Positions 1 to 14,373 of a stretch of DNA of 21,844 nt are shown piece by piece. The notes beneath the pieces were generated by a model. The model saw only the letters and a list, made by a program, of their open reading frames with translations, was not told where the DNA came from and ran no database searches. Made by a program: the position numbers and the translations under genes. The DNA is taken from contig QXVZ01031147.1 in assembly GCA_008931825.1 (NCBI GenBank), forward strand, positions 1 through 21,844, given 5' to 3'. The number at the start of each line of letters is the position of its first letter. Position 1 is the first letter of the stretch. This DNA comes from Phallusia fumigata (lineage: Eukaryota; Chordata; Ascidiacea; Phlebobranchia; Ascidiidae).

Positions 1-363
1 TTTGAATTGCAATCGTATAATCGAGTTGCTTTTAACTGGTTAATGAAGTTCGACTCGCTTCAATTTGTTTGATGTAGGCTACAAGGAGCTGGTATTTTAT
101 TTCAGGCTTAAAAGTTAAAAAAAATGCTCCCTGTAATTTTTGTTTACGTGACGGCCCCAAACCGATTGATGATTTAAGCGCGAATAACATTTTGCTTATT
201 TCATGTCAGGCGGTCTGGATTCTCTTGCTTTTAAAACAAGTACAATACGGCTCAAAGCCGTTTGCAGCTTAGTATTCGCTTCGACTCATTTCGCTATTCT
301 GCTTCGTAATAGATTTTGGGTGATTTTTTTTCAAGTGTATGCTGTTTTATGAGTCATACTTAC
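1..363. other. Left-edge noncoding stretch
   Basis: I see no convincing coding sequence here. On the minus strand there is an AATAAA-type signal (TTTATT on +, about 96-101) and a splice-acceptor-like CAG followed by GGAGC near 130. These could serve the candidate minus-strand exon at 364-445, in which case its transcript would end close to position 80. No promoter is evident. Confidence 0.4.
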
Positions 364-445
364 CACGCACCCGCAATCAGAACAAGCAGAACAAAAACCA
401 TCAAGATGAGTTTCATTTCTTTTTCAGTCATACTTCAGAACAATG
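364..445 (-). CDS. Candidate exon encoding a signal peptide or single membrane helix
   Basis: Reading down the minus strand, an acceptor (TTTGCAG) ends at 446. It is followed by ATG at 431, a second in-frame ATG at 416, and a strong donor (TG|GTAAGTATG) after 364. From the second ATG the translation is M-K-L-I-L-M-V-F-V-L-L-V-L-I-A-G-A plus a split codon, a short basic start and a long hydrophobic run typical of a secretory signal or membrane anchor. The intron would leave after two bases of a codon. The acceptor-like site near 130 would add only W-E-H-F-F and a stop, giving a micropeptide of about 27 residues. Otherwise the gene continues out of the window to the left. I do not recognise the family. 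A chance hydrophobic frame is possible. Confidence 0.35.
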
Positions 446-1204
446 CTGCAAACCAATAATAACTGCTTACCTAAAAAGTAATTTTGTCCAGCAAGCGGAA
501 CAAATTATCTAAAAATGTAAATTTCAAACAAAAGTTTAAACAGGCAGTATTCGTAAAACACAAACCGCGTGCAAAAAGGGGAACTTCTACTCTGTTGCCT
601 ATAGCTTGTCTAAAACTTCGGTGTTTTGATGCACCATCGCTGCTGTCGACCTTTAGGTAAATGACTATATTAAGGACACGCCAATATCTTTTAAGGCTAT
701 ATAGATCTGTTCCCCAGACTTAGAAAAAATACATTAAAAGGCAGAACTAATGCGATAAAGTTTTCAACAACAACGTTTCCGCATCTGAACTGTGTTCTGT
801 GGCGTTATTATTGTTTTGCACAAAAACTGCAACCTTGTAACAAAATTTGCTTTTGCGGTCTTTTAACGTTGCTGTGTTCCTGCAACAGTATTTTTCCAAC
901 GAAATCCAAATTAGTAGTTTTACACACAACTTATTCGTAGTTTTACACATATCTAGCATTTATTTGTTAAGATATATTGTTTATTAACGTTACTACATTT
1001 CCCCAATGCCAAAATTTGTTTAAAAAGAAAACAAACAACAAGGCGTTATCTGCATTGCTCAGGATTTTTGCAAATCTTCGGTCCTATAGATCTGGACTAG
1101 CGGAATTTATCAGCTGTCGTGCCGTGCGCAGTGTTTTTGTTTGTTGTGAAATTTGATATCACTTTTACAGTTGATGTTGCGAACTTTTCGTCTGGATAAC
1201 AGAA
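446..1204. promoter_or_regulatory. Spacer upstream of PLPP6, probable promoter region
   Basis: No gene is supported here. The stretch lies between the candidate minus-strand exon and the PLPP6 start codon, so it should hold the PLPP6 promoter and 5' leader, and perhaps a promoter for the leftward gene. I found no TATA box in a convincing place. The more G/C-rich stretch around 1110-1135, just before the start codon, may be leader. The two short open frames on the minus strand here have no family likeness. Confidence 0.3.
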
Positions 1205-2375
1205 ATGGAAGCACAAAAAAGTAAGTTTTAAGTTTTAGCTGAAACAGAATTGTTCCAAGTGAAGCTTGCTTTAAAGTTTGTTACAATTGTCGCAGAAATT
1301 GTGAATGTTGTCCCTTTTTGCCACAACAGCTGCAGTTTTCCTACTGTCTTGTGATAGTCTGGGTGCAGTGGCAGCTTCCTCGGTCTAGTCAGATAATGTT
1401 TAATCATTATTTCTATCTGATTTAGGGACAAATTTATTTAATGATGGGATTTGTATATTTTTTCCAGTAGCATGAAAACGAATGTATACTGATAAAATAT
1501 GACAGAAGTTGACAAAACGCAATTTTTGTCATTTTTAAACTGACTGGTTAAACTTTTAGTAAAAACATTATGCACAGACACTTTCGGTGAAAGCATTTTT
1601 GCAATATATCATTTCGGTTTTGTCATGCATATTCCTGGCTTTCATTTTTAAAGCAAAAAAAGGACCTATATAAGCTCACAATAAAAAGGATGTATTTTGG
1701 CTTGTTTCATTCCCTGTGTTCTATATGCAATGCTTTGTAAAACTTAAAAATGTTTTTGTAGAACCAGCAAGACAACGGTCCAACTCCATAACGAGTACAG
1801 TAGTGAGGACGTTACATGCTCTTGACCTATGTACATCAAAAAAGCTTGCTGTCTGTGCTGACCGTGGACCACTGCGTCCTTTATTGATGTTACTAGAATT
1901 GTCTGGGCATGGAATATCGTGGCTGGGTGGATGCTTTCTTGCCTTGTACCTTTCAACATCAATTCCAATGAAAGTAGTCATTTTTAACCTTCTGCTAGGC
2001 CTATGTGTGGACCTCGTAGATATTGCTCTTTTAAAAGGTATATTTCGAAGGCCAAGGCCAGTGTACAACAGAGACGATATGTTTGCCACTGTACATTTAG
2101 ACAAGTATTCCTTCCCATCTGGACATGCTACAAGAGCAGCCACAGTGTGTTGCTTGCTTTTGACAAATTTGAAAATGAATTTTTTGCTTCGTTTATGTGT
2201 GGCACTTTGGGGCATCTTGGTTGGCTTTTCAAGGGTTCTGTTAGGTCGCCATCATGTTTCTGATGTTTGTTGTGGATTTTTTGTTGGTTACATGCAATTC
2301 TTATTTATTGAAAAGATGTGGTTGTCATGGGACATAATAGTTCAACTTCCAGCAGTGGATTACATTTTTTTATAA
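1205..2375 (+). CDS. PLPP6: Phospholipid phosphatase 6-like (PAP2 family polyisoprenoid diphosphate phosphatase)
   Basis: This is an integral membrane phosphatase of the PAP2 family. The vertebrate orthologue PLPP6 (PPAPDC2) dephosphorylates presqualene and other polyisoprenyl diphosphates in ER and nuclear membranes. The inferred CDS is exon 1 1205-1220 (ATG, five codons plus one base, donor GTAAGT) joined to exon 2 1762-2375 (acceptor TTTTTGTAG), with phase matching and 209 residues in all. The three catalytic motifs are complete: KX6RP at about residues 97-105 (KGIFRRPRP), PSGH at 124-127 within YSFPSGHATR, and SRX5HX3D at 162-173 (SRVLLGRHHVSD). Hydrophobic segments around these fit a multi-pass membrane protein. 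LDLCTSKKLAVCA and LLELSGHGI match the orthologue. The N-terminus is much shorter than in human (about 295 residues), so the low-complexity vertebrate head is absent or lies in an unseen exon. An unspliced start at ATG 1725 is an alternative. Confidence 0.93.
1667..1674 (+). promoter_or_regulatory. TATA-like box inside PLPP6 intron 1
   Basis: TATATAAG lies 51 bp before ATG 1725, which is in frame with the main PLPP6 exon. This spacing would suit an internal promoter with a short leader, giving a protein starting M-Q-C-F-V-K-L-K in place of the spliced M-E-A-Q-K. In AT-rich DNA such a match can be chance. Confidence 0.3.
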
Positions 2376-2566
2376 CTGTTTTGCTGTCCAGAAATTTTTT
2401 TTGCATGTTTTTTTATTTATTATAAGTACTGCTGAATGGTAACACTCATATTGAGTTGACCCTAATGCTGGTGCATTTTATAATTTTTACTAGTGAGTGG
2501 AATTTAGTGTAATCCATGATTTTGATTTGAAACAAGATTGATTTTCTTGCCTACAAGCAACCTCAC

Positions 2567-2572
2567 AATAAA
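2567..2572 (+). terminator. PLPP6 polyadenylation signal
   Basis: A canonical AATAAA lies about 190 bp after the PLPP6 stop codon and is followed by a T-rich tract, as expected for cleavage and polyadenylation. It is on the sense strand of PLPP6 and well clear of the CAMKMT stop codon. Confidence 0.6.
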
Positions 2573-2780
2573 GTCGATTTTTTTATTTTAATATTTGTCC
2601 ATGATTTGTGTTGTATCGATTTACTCTTCTAGTGAATGCCACTTATATGTGCTAGTATTGCATTAGCCTTCCAATTTGCAATGTCATTGTACATTTTGAT
2701 TTGAACTAACAATATATTATAGCTCAGACAAAACAAGAAAGTACTTGGCTTAAAACTCTGCATTTAAGCTTGTGCTGTAT

Positions 2781-2792
2781 TTTATTTTTATT
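2781..2792 (-). terminator. Probable CAMKMT polyadenylation signals
   Basis: Two adjoining TTTATT motifs on + read as AATAAA on the minus strand, about 210-220 bp beyond the CAMKMT stop. Either could end its transcript, leaving about 200 bp between the 3' ends of the convergent genes. Confidence 0.45.
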
Positions 2793-3000
2793 GTGCAAAA
2801 TTATGCTGTCTCATCTTTTTATGTGCCTGCTGAATGCTTTGAAAGCAAACAAACCTTTGATTACTTGTAAATTACTTTTTTTCTTTCAAATCATACAACA
2901 GAAAATAAAGTAGAAATGTAATTGACTAAAACATTAAATAAAAACAGCAACAACAAACAAAGGTAGATATGGGCCTTTTAACACAAAACAACAACAATTG

Positions 3001-4073
3001 CTACTTCATTAACTCAACCATAATTGGAAAGTGTAAGTCAGGATCATAATGTTTATTGTTTTTCTGTGCCCGTTCATGTTTTAAGCTAACCAAAGGACAG
3101 TAAAAATCAGACTCCGACACCTGGGAAAATTTGTCCATGCACAAATCAACAAACAAGTCTAAAGTGTTGCCGCGGCGTGGTGCAAAGACCAATGCTGTAC
3201 CCTCAGGTTTTAACATTGAATAAATAGCATCAACCAAGTTTGGTCTGTGCTCATCAAAAAACAAGCAATCAGCACATAGAATATAGTCAAACTTTTCTTT
3301 ATGTTTTTCATAATGACTAGAGTTGTCCCATCGAATAACGCTGGCTGACACATCTACTTTATTTGATTTCTTCGTGTTCATTTCTATAACTTGCCTAAGG
3401 GATTCAACACACTTCACATTGCCATCACTCAAAAGCACATGTGAGTTTTTGCCGTTCAGTGCAATGTTAATTCCTGCTAGGCATGTGCTCCCACCGCCTA
3501 ACTCAAGAATTGATTTGTTTCTAAACTTGTGCATATGCAATACACAGTAGTAGGCCATCACCTCCTCCGCGGGCCAAATGCAGACATTCCCTGTGTTATT
3601 GAAGGAGAGGGCATCCTAAAAACCACAAGTTTGTTTACAACAACTGTTTGGGATCATTTTGTTTCATTTTCTGCAATATTTACAGCACTAATGTAAAATT
3701 TTATTATTTTTTTAATTCTGCACATCATCATCTGTATATTGCATACATTAGTTGTGGTAAAAAAGTTAATAGTTAAGCTATTAGTTATTTCACCCACCTT
3801 AACGCTAGTGGTTAGTTCTGGGTGCTTTATCCAAACATCCACGCTCTCTGGCACTTCTTGGCAGGTGTAGGAAAACCATCTGCACTGCTCCTTTGTTTTC
3901 CGTGTCGTAGGTTTATCGGAGGTTTCTACACAGTTGCACTGCTTCCGCGAGAACAAGTCAAACGAACTAAATCTTCGCACAGAGTCGTCAAAACAACTAT
4001 CACCGTCCCCTGTAAGTTTCTTCTCCACTATAGCGTTGCGCAAAATGTCCCAACGGGCCTGACTTTTGGACAT
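3001..4073 (-). CDS. CAMKMT: Calmodulin-lysine N-methyltransferase
   Basis: This is an S-adenosylmethionine-dependent methyltransferase (seven-beta-strand, Methyltransf_16 group) that trimethylates a conserved lysine of calmodulin (Lys115) in the cytosol. The CDS is exon 1 4073-3798 (ATG, ends AAG|GTGGGT) and exon 2 3615-3001 (acceptor TTTTAG, stop TAG), both in phase 0, giving 296 residues against about 323 in human. Exon 1 has MSKSQARWDILRNAI and SVRRFSSFDLFS. The exon join gives SVK-DALSFNNTGNVCIWPAEEV, a family hallmark. Motif I is ILELGGGSTCLAG (about residues 128-140). LLSDGN supplies the acidic residue after strand beta-2, and VIRWDN, CADCLFFDEHR and FAPRRGNTL follow in the family order. 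The frame stays open upstream of 4073, but only with a TTG, so the ATG at 4073 is preferred. It converges on PLPP6 and starts head to head with EBAG9. Confidence 0.94.
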
Positions 4074-4498
4074 TTTACCTGAAGAAACAACTACGCACTT
4101 TACCAACGACACTGCATCCAAACAGAAACAAACCTGACGCTGACAGATGTTTTCTGGTATTCATGTGATTTGTGCTTGCTCAAGCGTACCGATGCGCGTC
4201 AAAACAAAAACATGCAAAGTGTTTTTAGACTGGGAATAATTCCACGTTGTGCTTAAACAAATGATTTAAAAACAAAATGTCCAGTATAATATTTTGACGC
4301 ATTTTTTTTCTTGTGTACCAAAAACCAGGTATATTTTGGTTTTTCGTGTTCCAGATTACCGGTGCTCTTCACGCATAGATATCTATGCTTCACGTAAACG
4401 ATAATATTTGTACGATATCTATGTCGGTGGTTGGAAGTTGCAGAGTGAAGGAGAGTTGTTGATTTTTGCTGAGTAAAAAGTTGTTTTTGTCACTGATT
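4074..4498. promoter_or_regulatory. Shared CAMKMT/EBAG9 promoter region
   Basis: The two start codons diverge across about 425 bp, the normal layout of a bidirectional promoter. The stretch holds a perfect 16-bp palindrome (GCATAGATATCTATGC, 4373-4388), and its right part GATATCTATG recurs at 4414-4423. A pyrimidine-rich CCAG near 4352, ahead of the EBAG9 leader, might be an acceptor for cis or spliced-leader trans-splicing. No TATA box stands out. Confidence 0.45.
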
Positions 4499-7400
4499 AT
4501 GGGCGCAATCGAGAAGTTTTTGCTTTGCTTAAGATACCTGTTTTTTACTTTTTGTGGCCTTCTTAGAAGAGCAGCATGGTATGTATATTTGATGTGGTTT
4601 TTTAAATAATCAGTTTGCATAATACAAAGGTAAATGCCATCAAGTTGTGCTGAACGTTTGAAAAGCTAGGACTTGGCGTAAAGCATCTTAATCTTATGAT
4701 CAACATTTGTTTTGAAAAAACATTTATATAGTTGACTGAGTATTTAAGGTTACATCCCAATTCCAATTCGTTTGATACAAAACACTTAACCGAAGGTTGG
4801 AAACAGTAGTACGTGTGGAGGATTAACACTTTACAGAAAGTTCTAAGGTTTTTCTGCAGCAACACCTTTTAAAGTTTAATCCAGGCAAGGGAATTAATTG
4901 CAAAACCAATATTTCTATGTGCACTAATGCAAGGCTTGCAGGTTTGCATGCAAAGCAAGCATCCCTATGTGCAAACAGGGATGAAGCCAGTAATATTTGT
5001 TAAGGACAATAAAACCTTGTCTTCACATCTATGCCTTTGCATTTTTGACTTCCGTCTGGTTTGGCACTTTTACTGGCAGGGCTAGAAAAAATGCAAATTT
5101 CCCGTGAAGCCAACAAAAATTTCCCGCCAATTTTCATCAAATCCCATAAGTTCCTATTTGTAACAGGAATATTGGATGTTACAAAAAACAAAAAATTTCC
5201 CAGGATGGAGCTTCCCCATTTCCCCACTTTTTCCCACCATGTTTACTGGGTTACTTTATGTATTACACCGTATATTTTGTTTATGTATATTTTTGTTTTA
5301 AACTCTTTAACAACAAACTACTATGTTATCACAAGCCAATGCCGGAATTTCTGTGCATAAAAATCGATAAAACTGTGTGTAACTTTATGATCCTTTACAA
5401 AAAGTACAAAATTTCCAATGTGGCTTAATCCTTTACTAAAATCCAACCAATCATTTCTATCTCAAAACTAAAAATCCGACCATCTCAAGGCAATTTTAAT
5501 TGGGTATTGATAAAAGCTGTACTGCTTGCTATTTTACTAATTATGTTTAATCTGGCTTTAATAAATGAGTGTATCTGCAAGACGATAAACTAATTGTGAA
5601 AACTAACTTTTGTTGCAGCTTCGTCAAGAAACGAAAGTTGGAAGATGAGAGCGACCCTACATCAGTTGTAATTGTTTCGAATGCAAAATTTCCACAAACC
5701 GCTGAACAAAACTACAACAATGGCTATACATCAAACTTTGCTGGTGGCTACCCGAGTCCTGGTAATGTCCCACAACAGGAGACTGATATGCAAATGACTG
5801 ATTGGAACAGTTGGGGCACAGAAAATGCTGAAGCTAATCCTGAACCAACTTCTGGTAATTAAATTATTGTCGTCGCAAGGTTATGAGTTCTAATCCTATC
5901 TCGGTTACTGGTGTTACCCTGAGCAAGAAAGTTATTGCTAAAACCCACTAGACTTGTTGGGTTGGCCTAAATTGATGTCACCAACTTCTAAGGATAAAAA
6001 AATCAAAAAAAAAATTATGAAGCTTGACGACGGAAGGACTCATTATGAGCATATAGCATTAAGACATCATTCCCCCTATCCTGAGGATAAAGATGAAACA
6101 AACAAACATAGTCATATTATATCTAGCTTAAATGTAGGTCTAAACTCCAAAACCTCACATTTACATATGAGCACATCAATGACCCTTTAAGGATAATGAT
6201 CACTACTGTGACATTATAAAACATCACAAACCCACAGAGGGCAGTCTATCTAGAATTTAGATTAGTGAACTGGTTATCTGATGTAACTGTGAAATTTGGA
6301 CAAAATGGACAAATGTTTTTTAGAAGCCTTTGTTAGGTCACAGTAACACTGCGGCACAGAACCCCTGCTGCACTGAGATAAACTACAGATGGTTAAGATG
6401 AGTGTTAAGGCAGAAACATGTTTCAACTCTTTTTTGTGACCAAACATAACAGTTATTTAGGCTTATACTTTTAAAACCAGTTTAAATTTACGTTTGGATT
6501 TCTCAGTTTGGGAGACACACTTGTAAACAACCACATTGCCGATTTTCATAGAACAGCTGTTGTTTAACAAACAGCTTTACGAGACCAAAAAAGAATGTGG
6601 CTTTCAAATTAACAGAGATTGTTTAACTCTGCAATAAGTGGCATAACAATAGGCCATCTTGGAATCATTACCAGTCTTTAATAGGGAGATATATAGACTG
6701 CTTGTTACTGGGCTATGCTTGGTATTATAAAAACATTTGGACAAAGCAAGCACCAATTTGGCTGGCATCCAGCTGTTGAAAAAGCTCATTAGATTTTTCT
6801 CCACCAGTCTCATTTGTGTATCTATACTGCCTAAATTTAACTTCTTTACAGATGAAATACCAGCACAGAACGAGCCAGATGTTGATTTTTTCCGAGATAT
6901 GGAACCAACTGTGAAAGTTAATAAGGTTTGTAGGTAGCTTTTTAAACTTTAGAATAACTTTATAAGCCGGTTTGTAACAAAATCTCAAAACTTTTGTATG
7001 TGACCAGGTTCTGGTGAAGAAAAAGAGAAGAAATTCTTCCAATTCAAATCGTTTGGCAGTAAACCAGGACCTTGACTTTACAACAACTGTAAGTGTGGTA
7101 TACTCTAATTCATCGGTCTGGTATCTTTTTGCAAACTATTACTAACCTTAAACAGGCTAACTAACTATTGCAGGGGTTGGCAACGTTTTGAAAACAGCAT
7201 GTCGGTTGACAAATTATCTTTTATTTATCGAAGTTTATCGGATTGCATGCCATGTTAATGGCGCCATTGCTTTATGTCCCTGCATTAAATCTGTAAAATC
7301 CTGTTTACGCATTGCAGTTGCAAGACACTTGACATTAAAAGCAAAGAGGTTGCCTAATTTGGTTAAAAAATGTTTTAGAATATGAACTTGCAAATCATGT

Positions 7401-7836
7401 AAATGCCATGAACAATCACCTCATGTACCAACCATGGCTTGCATGCCAAGGGTTCTTGACCCCTGACATAGTGCAACTGCCCTGAAATGTCAAGGTTAAT
7501 CCTTTGATATCTAATCAGCATGATATGGAAGAAAAATTACGTTTGGTCTAAAAATGTAATGAAAGTGCTGATTAAGGGTGAATTGGATGATTGGGCAGAT
7601 GAAACGGAGCAAGGAGGTTGGGATGAGGAGGACACATTCGATGTTGATGAGGCGCAGGTAAATGCAAATGTATGTCAAGATGTAGTTTGCAACATTTATT
7701 TACTGTCATCGTGTAGGTTGTTCGTGAGGCCAGAGAGCAAAGAAGGCTTGAAAGGCAAATGCGCGCCAAACAGCAGAGGCAGGAAAAGAACCTATCTAGA
7801 CACCATGTTCAAAAACTTGCACAAAAAGTTGCTTGA
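4499..7836 (+). CDS. EBAG9: EBAG9/RCAS1-like Golgi membrane protein
   Basis: Orthologue of EBAG9 (RCAS1), a small Golgi-associated protein that restrains regulated secretion in vertebrates. Six exons join with matching phase: 4499-4578, 5619-5854, 6852-6925, 7008-7088, 7577-7657 and 7717-7836 (stop TGA). This gives 223 residues against 213 in human. Residues 7-22 are a hydrophobic, Cys-containing N-terminal segment (FLLCLRYLFFTFCGLL) followed by basic residues and a Cys made across the first splice, as in the vertebrate membrane-binding head. Later hallmarks are MTDWNSW, PDVDFFRDMEPTVKV, VLVKKKRR, RLAVNQDLDF and GELDDWADE with its acidic, Trp-rich run. The last exon (about 185-223) is a charged coiled coil, VVREAREQRRLERQMRAKQQ. 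The acceptor of exon 5 (CTGATTAAG) is weak in pyrimidines. The gene starts head to head with CAMKMT and converges on STK33. Confidence 0.92.
5865..5985 (+). repeat. Possible tRNA-derived SINE fragment in EBAG9 intron 2
   Basis: The stretch starting near 5876 resembles a degenerate tRNA T-arm/B-box (GAGTTCTAATCC), followed by GTGTTACCCTGAGCAAGAAAG and a T/G-rich tail containing GTTGGGTTGG, a plan seen in many tRNA-derived SINEs. The A box is not clear and there is no recognisable target duplication, so this is a weak call. The open frame at 5954-6190 overlaps its tail and is probably not coding. Confidence 0.3.
7171..7465. mobile_element. hAT-like miniature transposon in EBAG9 intron 4
   Basis: The element opens with CAGGGGTTGGCAA and closes with TTCTTGACCCCTG, its approximate reverse complement, 295 bp apart. 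CAGGGG ends are typical of hAT elements. The flanking octamers AACTATTG and ACATAGTG agree at 5 of 8 positions, compatible with a decayed 8-bp target duplication. It has no transposase and lies wholly inside the intron 7089-7576. It shares its terminal motif with the element at 11660. Confidence 0.55.
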
Positions 7837-8264
7837 TCTTGCATATATACTACTCTGCTTGGATTACAGTATTGGGCAATTGACCCTCTTGCCGATTACG
7901 GAGATTAAGAAAAGGAAATTTGGCGGTGATGCTTTTGTGAAAAACCTTGCATTTGCTTTTGAGTATATATTTCATTTCCAGCTAAACAGGTTTGATGTGA
8001 AGTTTTAAATGGTGGCTACTAACCCCCTGGTTATTGCTGTGTTTTCAGGGGCACTGGCATGGCAGATCTTAAGCTTTTTACANGCCTCTTCTGATCCTGC
8101 AAGGATACAAAAAAGTTGTATATAACGCCTTGTAATGACGGTGTAGCTGATGCGCGTTATGCCTTGATCCACCAATTGTGCCTTCTAGTATTTTCGCGCC
8201 TTTTAACTTTCGGCTTGGTGATTTTTTTGGTGGCATTGAGTCGCAATGATCTTTCATCGAGTGA

Positions 8265-8270
8265 AATAAA
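8265..8270 (+). terminator. Probable EBAG9 polyadenylation signal
   Basis: AATAAA on the EBAG9 sense strand, about 430 bp beyond its stop codon. It is the first canonical signal after the last exon, so a 3' UTR of roughly 450 bases would follow. An unresolved base (N) sits in this UTR at 8083. Confidence 0.45.
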
Positions 8271-8527
8271 TTAACTTAACTCATATAAAGCTGCTTTGGT
8301 TATGGCGGTTCGGTACATTGCTTGGGTTTAATTAAAAAAATGTACAGCATTGTACTGATGTAAGGCATGACCCTGTGAAATCATGAGGAGTTGTAGTACA
8401 GTGGTGTTAAAACTTTTTTTTAAAAGCGTCCATTTTTATCAGGTGAAAACGCCTGCGGTCTTTCCCGAATGTTTTTAACCATAAAATGTGTACAAAAATA
8501 CACGACTGCACAACGATCTTATCAGCC

Positions 8528-8785
8528 TTAAGGGATCTGTGCTTCTTCTACACCACGTACCCTTCTTACTAGCCGGTAAAAAGTTTTAAAGAAAGCTTTT
8601 GCGTGAAGTCGCAGGTCACTTGAAAAGTTTAATTCTAGCTTTGGCGGGCCAAGCGCAACACAATTTGAAACCTTAGCGGCGGGCCACGCGAAATGGCCTC
8701 GTGTGCCGCACTTTGGACAGCTGTTGTTGTGGTATGCTTTAATTTCGATACACTTAGATTTCAGAGGATAAAAGTCTTGAAAACA
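8528..8785 (-). CDS. Tentative last exon of STK33
   Basis: An acceptor-like CCGCTACGCAG on the minus strand ends at 8786 and opens 85 codons to a TAA at 8530-8528. The phase (0) matches the previous exon, which ends GAG|GTGAGT at 8883. The translation contains CIEIKAYHNNSCPKCGTRG and a basic tail with FYRLVRRVRG. I know no such tail in vertebrate STK33, and 8640-8720 resembles the GCGGGCC-rich subterminal part of hAT elements. This could be a transposon-derived last exon, or a chance frame with the true last exon elsewhere. An ATTAAA-like signal lies near 8330 on the minus strand. Confidence 0.25.
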   Translation of the reverse strand, partial: CFQDFYPLKSKCIEIKAYHNNSCPKCGTRGHFAWPAAKVSNCVALGPPKLELNFSSDLRLHAKAFFKTFYRLVRRVRGVEEAQIP

Positions 8786-8882
8786 CTGCGTAGCGGAAAT
8801 GTTTTATATGTGCGAGCCGTTTTTCTTCCTTGTCTATATTTCATCTATTCTTTGAAATTTTAGCATTGCAAGATGTACTCAC

Positions 8883-13453
<4,571 letters not shown>

Positions 13454-13760
13454 GACGGTTAGGCCGAGTCTGGAATAAAATCGAGGTAAAATTTAGATTT
13501 TTCGACCAAGAGACTGGTTTGATGTGAAGACTTGAACAAAAAGTGCAAAAAAAATTTTTTTTCTCGACATACTTTGACAAAACAGGGTCGTAATTTAGGC
13601 AATACGTTTTTTAAAAAAAGTCGGAAAATTTTGCATTTAATTTGACGTTACAAGTGTACATCAAACGTGAAAGCATTTCATCACTACATTGATCCGATTT
13701 GTTACACAACACCTATTGTGTCTGGTGACAAGACGCCACGTCTGCACTTCCTCCGCTTTA

Positions 13761-13791
13761 TGACGTCACAGAGGGCCAGGTCACGGGGTCA
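13761..13791 (+). promoter_or_regulatory. CRE and nuclear-receptor-like DR2 in STK33 intron 1
   Basis: A perfect cAMP-response element TGACGTCA (13761-13768) is followed ten bases later by AGGTCA-CG-GGGTCA (13778-13791), a direct repeat of receptor half-sites spaced by two. In STK33 this lies between the upstream candidate exon and the exon with ATG 13453, where an alternative promoter could sit. Function is inferred from motifs only. Confidence 0.3.
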
Positions 13792-13989
13792 TCTTCCCAC
13801 TAACCCCGAGCAAACAAAGGGGGCAAGCGTCAACAATGGCCAACGTAAACACATGGGACCCGAAATAGCGCCTTTACAAACAAAGTCCAACACTAGTTGG
13901 ACACCCACGGAAATTCCGCTTTAATTCGCCGAGGACATGAAGTAGCGCAGAGACAGGTACTGGAATGACGAAATTTTGCCGCGAAGTGT

Positions 13990-14340
13990 CGGACCTGTTA
14001 CCGAGAAGACTTGACTACAAATGACTCGAATTTAGCGGGTTACGAGGTCTCGGCTTAAATCTAGTCACAAGCTGCAAAAACTCACTTATATCTAGGTTGG
14101 GTGCAAAAGATTCGATTACACGCGAGGTCACAGAAAATTGACTCGAATTGAGTCGTCAGTCACAAAATCAAGACTCAACTCGAGTCGAGTGGTCAGTTAC
14201 ACAGCCACAAGATCAATTCGATAAAATTGATGATTTGTTCCAATTCCTAAAATCTTAGCTTGACTCGTGCACAATTTCAAATGATTCGCAAAGACTTGAA
14301 TCGAGTCACTTATTACAATGACTTAAGTAACACTCGAGTG
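13990..14340. repeat. Degenerate GACTCG/ACTCGA repeat region
   Basis: Words such as TTGACTCGAATTGAGTCG, AAGACTCAACTCGAGTCGAGTGG, GACTTGAATCGAGTCAC and AACACTCGAGTGG recur in both orientations over some 350 bp within STK33 intron 1. The unit is diverged and the spacing varies, like a decayed minisatellite. Confidence 0.5.
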
Positions 14341-14373
14341 GAGGGGAAGTTTTCAAAATCGCCGTAAACTTAC

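Noticed and set aside
1721..2215. 164-codon frame on - opposite PLPP6
   Set aside because: It is antisense to the PAP2 motif-coding sequence and has no family likeness; its openness reflects the codon use of PLPP6.
4074..4121. Longer CAMKMT N-terminus starting at 4121
   Set aside because: The codon at 4121 is TTG, and conserved sequence begins only after ATG 4073.
5954..6190. 78-codon frame on + in EBAG9 intron 2
   Set aside because: It starts at a non-ATG codon, is low-complexity and Lys-rich, and is skipped by a phase-matched EBAG9 splice that restores the orthologue's sequence.
7520..8008. 162-codon frame on + spanning EBAG9 exon 5 and beyond
   Set aside because: Only 7577-7657 is real exon in this frame; the rest is intron and out-of-frame exon 6 and 3' UTR.
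13667..13924. 85-codon frame on + opposite STK33 intron 1
   Set aside because: No family likeness; its DNA holds a CRE and receptor half-sites and looks regulatory.
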